Below, in pieces: positions 33,364-46,000 of a stretch of 64,000 nt of DNA (position 1 is its first letter; every line of letters starts with the position of its first letter). The DNA comes from Eupeodes corollae (lineage: Eukaryota > Arthropoda > Insecta > Diptera > Syrphidae), in NCBI RefSeq assembly GCF_945859685.1, contig NC_079147.1, positions 252,888,572 through 252,952,571 on the forward strand. Reading direction: 5' to 3'. The notes under the pieces were generated by a model. The model searched no databases. It saw only the letters and a list, made by a program, of their open reading frames with translations, and had not been told where the DNA came from. Position numbers and translations under genes: made by a program.

Positions 33364-34507
33364 CGCAAAGCGGCGCTGCATAAAAGGACGAGATCTGCTC
33401 ACGAGCTCTATGAACAGAAGAGGTGAGAGGAACACCGAAGAGGAGGTTCGAAGTTTTATGAGCAGGCTAAACGGAATTATGAAGTCCATAAACCTAGAAC
33501 CGAAGGTTGCAAAGACGAAAGTGGAAACATCATAGTGAAATCGCAGTTAATGCTGAGCATATGGAAGGACCACTTTTGCAGACTGTATAACGGCGAGGAC
33601 GAACCGTTGTCAGTCAGGATGATAAATTAAACATAGACGACGAAAGCCAACAATCCCGTCCTCCCGACTTAGACGAAGTAAAGATTGCCATATCTAAGCT
33701 GAAGTCTAATAAAGCCGCTGGAGCAGATGGCTTGAATGACGAGCTCTTTTAAGCAGCTGGAGATAAGTTGGTTAGGAGCATGCACCAACTTATCTGTAAG
33801 ATATGGTCGGAAGAAAGCATGCCCGATGAATGGAACCTCAGAATTGTTTGCCGATCCTGAAAAAAGGAGACCCTCTAAACTGCACCAACTATAGAGGAAT
33901 CAGTCTACTTAACATCGCTAACAAAATCTTCTCTGCCGTAATATGTAAACGTCTAAAGCCCATCGTCTCTTATCAGTGTGGTTTTAGACCAGTAAAGTAT
34001 ACAGTCGATCAAATATTCACATTACGGCAGATCCTGCAAAAACCCAAGAACATCAAATCACACCCAACCATTTCTTCATCGATTTTAAGGTCGCATCAGC
34101 AGGGACGAGCTGTATAGAGCCATGTCTAGTTTTGGCATCCCTGCCAAACTCCTCCGTTTGTGCAGGATGACCATGGAGAATTCACGCTACTCCATAATGG
34201 TTGGAAACATCTCAACAAAACCTTTCGATGTCAAAAAAGATTTTAGACAAGGTGATGCAGAAGAGGAGACAAAAATGGGTTTAATGAGGGCAAAACAAAG
34301 TACATGTTGTCGTCAAGAAAGGACCTACAACACCGACGTCTTGGTCAAAACGTCACCATCGGCAGACGTAACTTTGAGGTAGTCAAGGACTTCGTCTACA
34401 TAGGCTCCACTATTAACTCAGAAAACAGCACCAGCGCTGAAATCAAACGAATAATATCTCTTGCGAACCGCTGTTTCTTTGGGCTAAGAAAGAAATTGCA
34501 TTAGTAG
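33364..34507 (+). pseudogene. RTE-like non-LTR retrotransposon fragment
   Basis: Reverse-transcriptase blocks are seen in several frames. DLDEVKIAISKLKSNKAAGA occurs near 33670, KKGDPLNCTNYRGISLLNIA at 33853, and YQCGFRPVKYTVDQIFTLRQ at 33971, followed by FIDFK out of frame. Then come SSFGIPAKLLRLCRMTMENS (34125) and the thumb-like end DFVYIGSTIN, SAEIKRIISLANRCFFGLR. The catalytic FADD segment is deleted between 34250 and 34300. Internal stops are frequent. A further 3' fragment of the same family sits at the window edge (63890-64000), and an inverted piece at 22210-22715. It abuts the Loa-like fragment at 34508. Confidence 0.8.
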
Positions 34508-35625
34508 CAGTTTACAAGTAGCGATTGGTATGCCAGTACTTGCCAAACGTGGTAGGATGGGCTGTACTGTACCATTCCTGGCGAGTTCATCTGCCTTACA
34601 GTTACCTGGAATGTCTCTATGGCCCGGCACCCAGCAAAGGTGAATATTAAACTAATTTCAGTCGTTCAGAGTACACACCCCCAGCAACCCCTTCTTTGGT
34701 TTTTGACCCATCTGTGTAAAAATGGATTGACTCATCCTCCAAGAATGTCCTATCCTTCCAAAAAGATCTGGGAGGTATAGATATCTGGAAGTTTCTGTCG
34801 AATTGTAGGTTGGGGATGGTGCAGTATGTGTGCTTTGGAATTGATTCTAAGTACCTTAGAATTACGGAGTGGCCAATGTTGTTGTTAGTCCACTGCGACG
34901 AAGCATTGAGGCGAATAGCAGAGCTTGCAGCTATTTGTTTGCTAAATATGTCAAGAGGTGTAAGGTAGAGCAAGGTGTCCAGTGCTGCAGACGGGGTCGT
35001 GCGAAACGATCCGCTTATACATAGGCAGGCTGAACCCTGAACTTTATTCAACTTATCCCTGTTTATACCTTTCTCTAAAGCAGTCCACCATACTGCCACA
35101 CCGTACGTTAAAATCGGTCTGATTACAGATGTGTATAGCCAATGCGTGATTCTGGGCTGTAAACCTCATTTATTTATTTATTTATTACGAATAGCTTTTT
35201 TGCAAAAAAAGAGGGCTACAGTAGCTTTTTTGACTCTTTCGTGTACATTGCGTTTCCAAATTAAGTTTTTATCTAAGACAAGACCCAGGTATTTAGCCTC
35301 GTCTGAGAATTTTAATTGGATTCCTTTAATGTAAGGAGGGTTGACAAATGGAATTTTGTATCTCCTCGAAAATAAGACCAGATCGGTTTTGTGTGGGTAA
35401 ACACCCAATCCACACCGATCAGCCAAAAGTATTAGTCTGTCTAAGGCATTTTGTAAGAGTTCTTTTAGGATATTAAGATGCTTTCCTGAAACTGCTATAG
35501 CAACGTCGTCTGCATAGGCTATCAATCTGAAACCCTCCGCATCCAGACTAGTTAGGATTTCATTCACCACTAGGTTCCAGAGGAGAGGGGATAGAACACC
35601 ACCTTGCGGTGTCCCGTGGGTGAGG
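34508..35625 (-). pseudogene. Loa-like retrotransposon fragment (reverse transcriptase C-terminus and RNase H)
   Basis: On the minus strand: the RT motif TPQGGVLSPLLWNLVVNEIL (the first residues just upstream), then YADD within AYADDVAIAVSGKH (ORF 35178-35570). KTDLVLFSRRYKIPFVNPPY follows, then the RNase H ORF 34647-35099 with IHFYTDGSKTKEGVAGGVYSE. At about 34648 it jumps to LFNIHLCWVPGHRDIPGN, so roughly 190 bp of RNase H are deleted relative to the copy at 28541. A (TTTA)n-like run at 35167-35186 interrupts the frame. Confidence 0.85.
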
Positions 35626-35626
35626 C

Positions 35627-35670
35627 CCTAGTTCACGCAGGACTGTGGCACCACCTTAAGTAAATAAGAC
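35627..35670 (+). mobile_element. 3' end fragment of the tRNA-derived SINE
   Basis: The string AGGCCCTAGTTCACG..GGACTGTGGCACCACC matches the SINE tail (16910-16950) and is followed by TTAAGTAAATAA. It abuts the Loa-like RT fragment directly. A shorter, weaker match in reverse lies at about 41065-41095. Confidence 0.6.
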
Positions 35671-35849
35671 TTTTTTGTCTGTGACCATGTGAGAATTGGT
35701 CAGGGAAAATTTTACGAAAATAATATGTTTCTAAAAGATGATTTTTTTGCTATTACTTTTTTACCAACACTGGTTTAAACAGATGGTCTTACAAACGAAC
35801 AACGCTTTCAAATTATTGAATTTTATCATCAAAATACGAACTCTGTTAA

Positions 35850-36450
35850 GAAAGTTAATAGCAAGCTTCTTCCATTTAATTGTGTTCAGCGACGAAGCTC
35901 ATTTTTGGCCCACGTAAATAAGCAGACATGACAATTTGGAGTGAATATCAGCAGAAGAATTGCAAGACATACCAATGTATCCAGAAAAAGTCACAGTTTG
36001 GTGCGGTTTATGGGCTGGTGGCATCATTGGACCGTATTTCTGCAAAGATGATGAGAATCGTAACGTAATTGTATATGGTGAGCGCTACCGTGAGATGATA
36101 TCCAACTTTTTTGCCCAAAATGCAAGAGCTTAACTTGAATGACATGTGGTTTCAACAAGACGGTGCCGCATGCTACATAGCACGCGCAACAATGGACTTA
36201 TTGAGAGGCGAGTTCGGTGAACATTTTTTTACGTTCGGGACCAATTAATTGGTCGACTAGATCGTGCGATTTAGCGCCTTTAGACTATTTTTTGTGGGGC
36301 TATGTTAAAGCTCATATCTATACCTACAGACAAGGTCGCTTCAGTTGACTTATTGGAAAGAGTTTGCCAAAATTGAGGCGCAGTCAAGATCAACATTTGC
36401 ATGAAATAATCTTCAAACATTAAATTATATGAACCGTACTATCGATTCTA
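35850..36450 (+). pseudogene. IS630/mariner-type transposase fragment
   Basis: The decayed frame reads HFWPT near 35907, YPEKVTVWCGLWAGGIIGPY (35980-36040), NDMWFQQDGAACYIARAT (36140-36195), RSCDLAPLDYFLWGYVKAH (36262-36320) and a final HLHEIIFKH. FQQDGA carries the second catalytic Asp and PLDYFLWG the third. It is more complete than its relatives at 23075 and 63130 but has frameshifts. The N-terminus is missing. Confidence 0.85.
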
Positions 36451-37074
36451 ATAAAGATTCCATGAATTTTTGTGAATTTAATGAATTGTTTTTGAAAAAC
36501 TTTCCTATCGCTTTTTAGATTCATACCGTCCTCCATTGTCAATGACTTTTCTTCCTCTTTCCAATGAAGTAAACAACCGTTGATCTAACTTAATAAATAC
36601 TATCTTTTTTTTAAATATTAAAATGAAACATTTTATTTGAAACCTCATATGTGTCTGAAAACACAAAGTCCTATTTTTAAATTAATTTGCACAAAATCAA
36701 ATTTTTCTATTGTAACCTATATCCGAACTGCCTTACCTACAGAGCCGGCATTTTGTGGTACACTCCAAACCAAAAATCACCGGCTACACCGTATAACAAC
36801 GCATATGTAAAATTTAAAATGTCATCGCATCGCATAATGGCATCGTCGCTCTCGCTTTAGCTTCTCTCTTCTCATTCGTATCGTCGCCATTGCATTTCAT
36901 TCAGTATCTGTTTCTTTAGGTAGTTTTCCATTCGTGAATCTTGAATTTTTATTTTTGAAAGCCAACAAAAGAAGAAAAGAAAAACTCCATTAAATTATAT
37001 ACTATTAGCTAATTTATTACATCAAAAATTAATCTTTGAATTAAATTCAATTCAATAAAAAATCAATTTCAATC
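36451..37074. promoter_or_regulatory. Upstream and 5' leader region of the KH-domain gene
   Basis: The stretch 36780-36950 is less AT-rich than its surroundings, with tcgcatcgcataatggc and tcgtcgctctcgctttagct. A TTCAGTAT-like initiator lies near 36899. Transcription may begin here and run to the ATG at 37075. This is inference from composition and position. Confidence 0.35.
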
Positions 37075-40000
37075 ATGAGTGATATGGAAGTCGAAGGAAA
37101 TGGCATTGAAATCGATGACCACAATGAGAATGGCCGAGTCCGTCTGAATGAAATGGCCACAAAGTATATTCAGGATTTGATGGGCGAAAAGTCTCGAATG
37201 GAAAATCAATATCCACTTGCTCAAAAGCTTATTGATGACGGTATGTGGTGAATTGTTTGATATCTTGCATCAATAAATTTTATTATTATTAATTTTGTTG
37301 TTTGTTTTAATTATATGAAACGAAAAAAATATGTAATGTGAAATTTGATTTAAAGAAAAGAACTTGTGTAATTTTTTTCATTTTTGTAGCACTTGAGAAG
37401 GTTCATACGACAGGAAGGATACCAACACGTGAGCAGTACGCTGATGTCTACCAGCAGAAGACAATAAAACTTTCACAGAAAGTTCATGTGCCCATCAAGG
37501 ACAAAAAGGTAACTATCTAGCTTACGCTTACCGAATGTCTGTTCCTTCTTATGTCAATCGTCTCTCTGAACATAGACTTCGGTGTGGTCTTGGTTCTAGA
37601 GTTTTATTAATTGTAGCTTAAGGAACTATTTTTCTAAATAGAAATTAGATGTTCCCTGTAAAGTAAGGTGGAGTTGATAAGAAGACACAACTGTCTTAAC
37701 TGGGCGAAACGCATTGCACTAAAAGTCTCAAAATAGCCATTGCATATACACAGCCTGCAACAACAATTTTAGAAGAATTATTAGGCTTTTATTTTTGTTT
37801 TTATTCTTGTTAATTTCATCTCAAGTTTTACTAAGCTTGAAGACACTTCTTTTACAAGAAAAATCAAATATATTACGTTGTAGACTATAAAAGTTATTCA
37901 AAATTATGGCTTACGTGACCAATAGGTCTTTTACAAGAAGCCCTGAAATAATCAAAACCTGTATTGAATTTAATTCGACAGAACCGCACTCTGGGAATTG
38001 GGTCGTAATTAAAATTTGTGAAGAAACTATTGGAAGAAAAGTCGGATAGCCAAATTTTACATAATTAACTCTTTTTCGTTGTTGTTGTTGTTGTTGTGTT
38101 TTTTTTTAATTTTTAAGTACAAATATGGAATTGAGATGCGTGTTTACATATTCAAATTTATTTATTTAAACGTCAATTACAGTGGCTTACAGCTGATTTG
38201 ACCCAACCACTTATTAATACATTCAACAGAGTTTACTTCCTAAACAACACAATTTATTAAAAACGTACAAACGCAGGAATTTTAATGAAGATTTAATCTT
38301 TAAAATAACAATTTAACCAACTTATTTTATTTTTAAATCTTAAATTTTACCTAAGAAAAACAAAACAATTAGATTTTCCAATGCCACAACTTATGTGACT
38401 CTGTGTTCAAGGAGCAACTGCTCAACCAAAAATATGGAAATAACGCTGTTTATTATGTCAGTCTATAAGTTGTTATATTTCCAAATACAATTATTAGTTT
38501 CAGTCATAAAGGCATCAAGTTTTTTAAACATGGGAAAGCGAACAACAATTGAACAACGTGAAATTGTCCTGTTTCATCACGAAATGGACTTTCTCGGAGG
38601 AAAATAGCGGAAATTGTTAATATTCCAGACGGTAAGGTCAAGGCCATAATCCACCGTTTTGTTTTTGAAAACCTTATGGAAAATAAGGGAAGAAATGCTC
38701 CGAACAAAATATTTAGCGTCAGATGATAGATAAATTGTGCGCAAAGTGAAGCTAAACCCCAAGTTATCGGCACCAAAACTGACTAGTGAGGTGGAATACG
38801 AGCTCGGAAAGTCTTGCTCTCCCGAAACCATAAGACGCATTTTGAGAAATAACGAGTTTAATGCAAGAGTTGCTCGAAAAAGCCTTTCATTAACAAGAAA
38901 AACCGAGATAGTCGTTTAAGGTTCGCAAGAGAACACATTAGAAAGGATGATAGCTTTTGGGAGCAAGTTATATTTACGGACGAGCCAAAGTTTAAAATTT
39001 TCGGATGCGACAGGCGATATTATGTCTAGCGCAAACCAAATATAGAGCTCCAGGACAAAAATCTCAGAGCAACTGTGAAGCATGGAGGTTTGGGTTTGCA
39101 TGTCAGCAGCCGGAGTTGGGAAGCTGGAGTTCATTAAGAGTACAATGGATAAAATTCTTTCATCTAAAAACAGTTCAACTGGGTTTTCAACATTGTTTAC
39201 GGACGAATCCCATCCGTCTTTTCGAAGACTTATGTGACTCCACGTCGCCCCTATGAAAAGGCACGTTTGGATCAGGTATTGAAGATCATCAGTGAGTATG
39301 GTCTACTTAACAAGCGTAAGGTCTGGAGAGTCAAATATGCTTTCGCTAAAATCCGTAACGCTGCTAGTGAGCTCCTTACTTTGGATGAGAAGAGATTGTT
39401 CCAAGGTAACGCTCTGCTTCCTCGTTTAGTGCGTATTGGTGTCCTCGATGAATCACGTATGAAGCTCGATTACCTGTGGGGTTTGAAAAACGAAGATTTC
39501 TTGGAACGTCGTCTCTAGACCCAGGTCTTCAAATTAGGATTGCCCAAGTTCATCCACCATGCTTATGTTTTGATCCGTCGAAGACCTATCCGGTAAATAT
39601 TCACAGAATGATAAATTCAAAATTGTTTGTTCAGTAAGACCACTTGGGAGCCGAACAGTGACACTATTATGCCACTGCCCCGCGCCTAAACATCTTTTGG
39701 TATTTGTACTCCTTATGGCAAATCTTTCTGTCCGCAAACAAGTCGTCAACATCCCATTTTTGTTCGTCTGGATTTGCAGAAACACATGGACTTCTTTCTG
39801 AAATTCTGAAAAGGAAGAACCAAGGAGGTGCCGCACCAGCTGAAGAAGAAGAAGAAGATTAAGCATTCGTTTCTTTTCGGGGAGCTTAGAAGATTCCTAA
39901 ATAAGTTCTTTTGTCTATCCGCTAGTTAGGGGTTAAAAAAAGTTTTTTTTTTATATATAAAATGGTGTACCTCAATATCCTCAATATTTGCCCCAAAATG

Positions 40001-43000
40001 CAGAGCAATTGGACATTAGAAGCTCGTTTCGATTTTATCAAGACAACGAGCCGAGAGGTACTTCGGGAATTGTCCAAACATGGCTGATTTAAAACTGTTC
40101 CCACTCCATAAAACCCCCAGCCAAGTCTCCGGATTTGAATTTTATAGAAAACCTGTGGTCCATTTTGGATACAAACATTCCAAAACGCCACATTTCAAAC
40201 AAAAAAGAACTCAAAATTGCATTGACTGTGGGCAAGAATCAATCCATAAACAACAAAACAAAATTGGCGGATTCTTATTAAAATCGGCTTAAGGCCGTAT
40301 TAGAAGAAAAAAATGGACGTTCAAAATATTAAAATTAACATTAATTTGCATAATATTTTTTTTTTACGACGATGTCCGAGTGACGTAATCGAGTTTATGA
40401 TGTTCATGTCACCAATGATTTTAGATGCTCTTCTTTGAATACTGTCCAAGAGCCTTAAATAAGTTACTGGACCAGCCCAGAGATGAGTGTTATATTCAAA
40501 TTTCGGACGTATATCGGTTTTGTTGATTGTAGCCAGATCAGACGGAGCGACAAATTTCTTGCAACGTCTCAAAAAACGAAGACATCTTGTAGCAAAGAGG
40601 ATATATCCCGCTTTAACAAGATACAAGATAGCATTGGGGTTTCGAAGCATTAAATTTAATACGATTTTTTATTCCCCATTGTACAATGTTGTGGAGGTCG
40701 GAATTTAATGAAGTAATCATATTTTGCGTGGCCCTTCCACATGCGAAGAGCAGGGTTTTCAGTCTGCAATAGAATATGAAAATCTTAAAGAGCTATCGTC
40801 AGCGAAACAATGTATTGGATTAGAAGTAGCAGACAGGAGATCAATTATAAAAATGAGGAAAAGGATCGGAGACAAAACGGAGCCCTGAGGCCCACCAGCA
40901 TTTATTTTATGACTTTCAGACATTAATCCTTCCAAGACAACTTGTATTGAACGGGTTGAAAACAAAATTTCTAATCCAACGAAGAAGACATTCGTCAATA
41001 CCAAAAGCAAGCATTTTCGATAAAATTGTATTGAAAGATTCGAAAAACAAATCAATTTTAAGATTACTTACTTAAGGTGGCGCTACACAATTTTCAGATT
41101 ACCCTTTTCAAAAGTCGGTATTTTATTTCAATGAAAAAACTACTTTATAGGTGCTCAAAACAATTCCATGTGAATTACTGCCTAAGTTTAGGTCAGCAAA
41201 AAAAATGTATTTATGTTACGCAAAGGACTAGCAAGTAGACCTCTAGAGATTGGGATAGTAAAGCTGTGGGTCATAGTAGTGGGGGTTTTGGAAGGAGAAT
41301 TGATGCTATTATATTTTCAATCCAAAAAAAAGGATCGTTATTTGATGTAACTAACTACAGAGGGATTTCCTTTTTAAGTGCATGTTACAAGATATTTACA
41401 ACGATGATGAATAAGCGTCTTGTCAGTTGGATTTAGACCGGAAACTTGCTGAGGGAGTTCCAGGTTGGATTTGGACCAGGATATTCAGCGATAGATAATG
41501 TTTTTATATTCAGGAGCCTGACAGAGAATTTCTTGAAACAAAGGAAAAAGCTGTATGTATTTTGTATCGATTTTAAAGCACCTTTTGATATAATCGATAG
41601 AGGTGCACTATTCTGTAAGTTGTATAGTCTTGGGATATTATTGAAGTTTGGTCGCGTTCTTGAGCACCTACATATGTATGAAGAACATAGGCGGCTGTAT
41701 GGACACGTGAAGAACTCTCAGACTGGTTTGAAACCTTATCGGGAGTGAGGCAACGTTGTACATTAAACCCTACTTTCTTTGCACTATTCATAGACGACCA
41801 TTAAGACTACCTGCCAGGTGGAGTGGATTTCGCAGGGATGTGGATTAAAGCAATTCTGTTCGCAGATGATATAGTCATGTTTGCGCATTCACCAGAAACT
41901 CGGCAGCTCATGATTAAAAGGATTTACCAGTATTGTCAGCTATGAAATTTCATAGTAAATAAAGATAAATCGAAGGTTATGGTTATTAAAAATGGTGGCG
42001 GACGTAATGCATCCAATGGAAAATGGAGCTATAATCGCGAAAGTATTGAATGTGTGCGAGCATAAAAACACCTTGGAATTACTTTTACAAATAATTTAAA
42101 TATGGATGAACAGTTGGAGGAAAAATTGGTTAAGGCGAAAACTGCTATTAATATGACCTGGAAACAATGCTTCATGAATAAGTGTATGGCACAAAGTAGC
42201 AAGTTAAAGTATTTGAAGCAGTAGATAAGAGCATACTTTTAAATGAAGCAGTAGCTGAGAGCATACTTTTATATGGATCGCAGTTATTTGTATGTATATG
42301 TAACTCCTAACGCACTTTATAAAAAGAATATTTTATTTGAAGAAAAATACGCCAAACTACGTAATAATGCTGGAAACGGGTCTTTCTCCTTTGTTTATAA
42401 AAACATTTGAAACAGTTGAAAGCGGACTTCTTGTTAAACGTTTTTAAAGTGAATGTTTTACGGGTCGTGAAAAAAGTGGCCATAAAAACCATACAAGATC
42501 TAAGCAGTTGGTATTGAGAGTGGCAAGATGTTGCTGAGGAACGTCAAATTAAAATTAATTTAAACATCGAGGATTAAAAAACCGTTAAAAACATCTTGTA
42601 CGAAGTCATTTTAAAGGTTGATGAGAAATGTATAGCTGAATAAATTATATTGGTAATGTGTAAAGAACAACTTACAGCAGATTAAATCATAACCTTGCAG
42701 AGAACAACTATTTTATGGATCCAATATTGTCCGACTACGTAGTGAACTAATAGATTTAAATTTCATTCCACACAGACCTGATTTACCCCTGGAGTGTAAT
42801 ATGTGTCACCTATCAGAAAGATACTGTCCACTTTTTGGGAAAATGCTCCATTCTAAGGAAAATCAGAAGGAATGTATTCAAAAAGACTTTTTATCTAAAG
42901 ATAAAGTGATAAGTTTATTGAATGAAATAAATGTTGTCAATCTTTACGAATTTTTCAAAACTGCGTTTAGATATAGAAGTGCTAGAATGAACTAAAATTT

Positions 43001-46000
43001 CTCATTGTGTTTCTATTCATTGATTTTCAAATTATTTGTAAACTATCATAAAATGTCTATAGTTAAAAAATTATATTTTAATATTGAAAAGTAATTATAT
43101 TGAGGACTTTTTACATTCATTGTGTTTTGTTGTCAATCTGGCAGACCGCAATCGCCATGCTATAATGATTTTTGTAAAGATTTTTGGTGTGTAATGCAAG
43201 TTTTACTTTAATTCAATAAAATCTGTATCTATCTAGTAGTGCGGAATTGGGCGTCAGGTCGGCCTACTTATTTCATGAAGTGATGAGCTGCTGGCCTACC
43301 TATACACTACCGGTCATAAGGTTAGAAGCATGCATTTTCAAGAGTAAAAATTGTTATTTCTCTCGTTACACGATGGATTTGAAAATAACAACTATAACTA
43401 TAATAAAGTCATTAGATTAGAAGCAGTGAATAAATTAACCTTTTTTCGGAAAAACGCTACAACTTATAAATTAATTAAGTGTTAACAGAAATGGACAAAC
43501 AAAATTTTTTAAAGCAGAGGAAAGAGCAAAAGAGCAGATGTTTATTGCTCTAAAGGTCTTTAATGCTTTGCAAAGATCGAAAAAAAATGGAAGTGATCAT
43601 TGAGTCAGCAATTATTTAAAAAGCCATCGTTTTACTCGAAAAACTATAAAAATAACACTTCCTCTGCCGTAAGACTTCGCGAAACGTTAAGTATCCTTAG
43701 AATAGCGTCAAATTCAGCTGTCAAACCATCACATAATGACGCTAGAAAGAAGTAATGCTTGTGTTTCGCGAAAGATCACATGAGCACATGATTAACGGAA
43801 GGTTATTTTTTCCGACGAACAAATTTAACCTAGATGGACCGGATGATTATAATTATTATTTCCATGACTTGAGGAGAGAGTAGTGTTATTTTTACACCTT
43901 CACCATATTGAAGAAGGAATCTTTATCGTCTGGGGCTCTATTGTATCGTATGGTGCTATAGACTTGGTAGCCCAAGATACCAAATGACTTGGAATACTTA
44001 CAAAACCTTGCTGTAATCAGTATTCCGCAATATTAGCGAAATTTGTGGTCCAATTCTATGGATTTTTCAGAAGGAAAACGCTCACACATACACACAGCCC
44101 GAAAGTTAAAATCCCTTATTGCGAACCAAAACTTCAGTTTGTTGCCTTGACCACCATATTCCTAGGATCTTAACAAAATTGAAAATGTGTGGGGCTAGCT
44201 TACACGGTAGGTTCACGAGCTAAAGAAGCTATACGATGACAAGGAAGGGCTAATTCATGATATCAAATTGACCTGGAGTGAGATTTCTCTAGTCTACTTG
44301 TATACACTTTGTAAGTCATGCAAAGAAAGGTTTTTTTTAAGTTATATTAAAGGCTGTTGGTATCACACATTATTAAAAATTTACTGAAAGCTAAAAAACA
44401 GCAAAATAGAAATACTTGGATTTTATTTCCATTTGTTAGATGTGCTTCTTATCTAATGACCCGATTTATTTTCGGAATATTATTGACCCAGTGAAAAATT
44501 TGCCATGAAAAAAATGTCCTTTCCAAAAATGTTATATTTTGTTAGCGAAAAAATGTCTCATTTACCATAGTTGTTTGTTTTTTAACGATTTTTCTTCTCG
44601 AAAATGCTTTTTCCAAACATTATGACCGGCAGTGTATGAACATGTTGTTGATATGCGAGCTAGAGAATATGAAGCTAACTTAACCATGAAGATAGTTGTG
44701 TGGTAAAGTCTGGTATTGGGTAAAGATTTGAAAGCATGTCACTGGTAATTCAACTTTTCCTTGATTTTTTCCTAATCCATTTGGTTTTTTTTTTTATTTT
44801 CCTAACCTGCTCTTAGTTTGACGTTGAATCTACGTCGGGCTATCGTCCTTTAAAAAAGTCCTTTTTATTTGCAATCCCCTTATCCCAAATCCTTTCCTTG
44901 ACTCATATTACAAGATAGAAGTTTTACGTTTCAAAACAGCTTTTGGATGTGATACTAATAAAACTCATTGTAACTAAAATCTGGAGCCGAACTTATCTCC
45001 TCTAAAACTTTCTCCACAATATTGACTTTGATTTTCTGGGTTTTAAGTTTAAAAATGCATTTGAAAAAGCGTATAATGCGTCAGGCAAACAGAAGGCTGA
45101 AAGTAAACTAATTATTTCAGAACAGAAAAAATTTGTTTCAATCCATCGTATAAAATGAAAGGGCTTAATAATTTTGAAAATAAAAAACTCATAGGTTATG
45201 AAGAAGGAATTTTAGGAATAAGCTTTCTATACATTCCCACTGATGAAAAAAAGAAAAGTTAAAGAAAGAGCTCCTAAGAGAACCGTTTGGTAATACGAGA
45301 AAGCCAGCTGGGATGGTCTCAATAATTACTTCAGGATCTTTAACTGGTCACTATGCTTCCTCGATAGTGACTTTGACGCCAGCGCTGATATGATCACAAG
45401 TTTAATTCTCCTGGGAATGAAAACTTTTATACCAAACAGGGTTAAAAGTATCAGACCCAAGGAAAACGCTTGGTTTGATGCGAGCTGTAAAGAGGTTATT
45501 AGGGCCAAAGAGGTTAGTTTCCGTTGCTATTAAGCCAACCGTACTGAGGAAAGCCGGAAAAAGTTCAAACAAGCCAGGAAGGCCTGCAACGCCCATATTC
45601 GACGGACCAAATTTGTACATGACCAAAAGTTACGGCAAAAAATACTACAATGTCCCAAATGCAGTAAAATTTTTTGGTCATTTGTAAAAAACATGAGGAA
45701 TTCTTCCTCTTCTTTGGTTCCTACGCTCCTTGTCAAGCGTTTCTTAGCTCTTTAGAGAAAGCTTATCTCTTTTCTAGGCAGTTCGCCGCCAATTCTACGC
45801 TGCCAGTGAGTGTTATGACTTCGCCTGTACTTGAGCGAGTTAGTGATTCTATGGGACCAATCTTTTTTCGCACTCGTACTGTGGCAAGAGTCCTAAGAGA
45901 TCTAAACACACATAAATCCGCTAGTCCGGATGGTATCCCCGCTATTGTTCTGAAGAGGTGTTCTTCAATGCTGCCATAACCGCTGCTTTACGCTTTTTCA

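Noticed and set aside
39234..39518. A functional RpS9 gene
   Set aside because: ATT in place of the start codon, a stop after LERRL, a 136-bp insertion, an internal deletion, no introns and flanking duplications show a processed pseudogene.
41065..41095. Another SINE tail fragment (minus)
   Set aside because: Only about 20 bp resemble the tail (CTTAAGGTGGCGC), too short to list separately.
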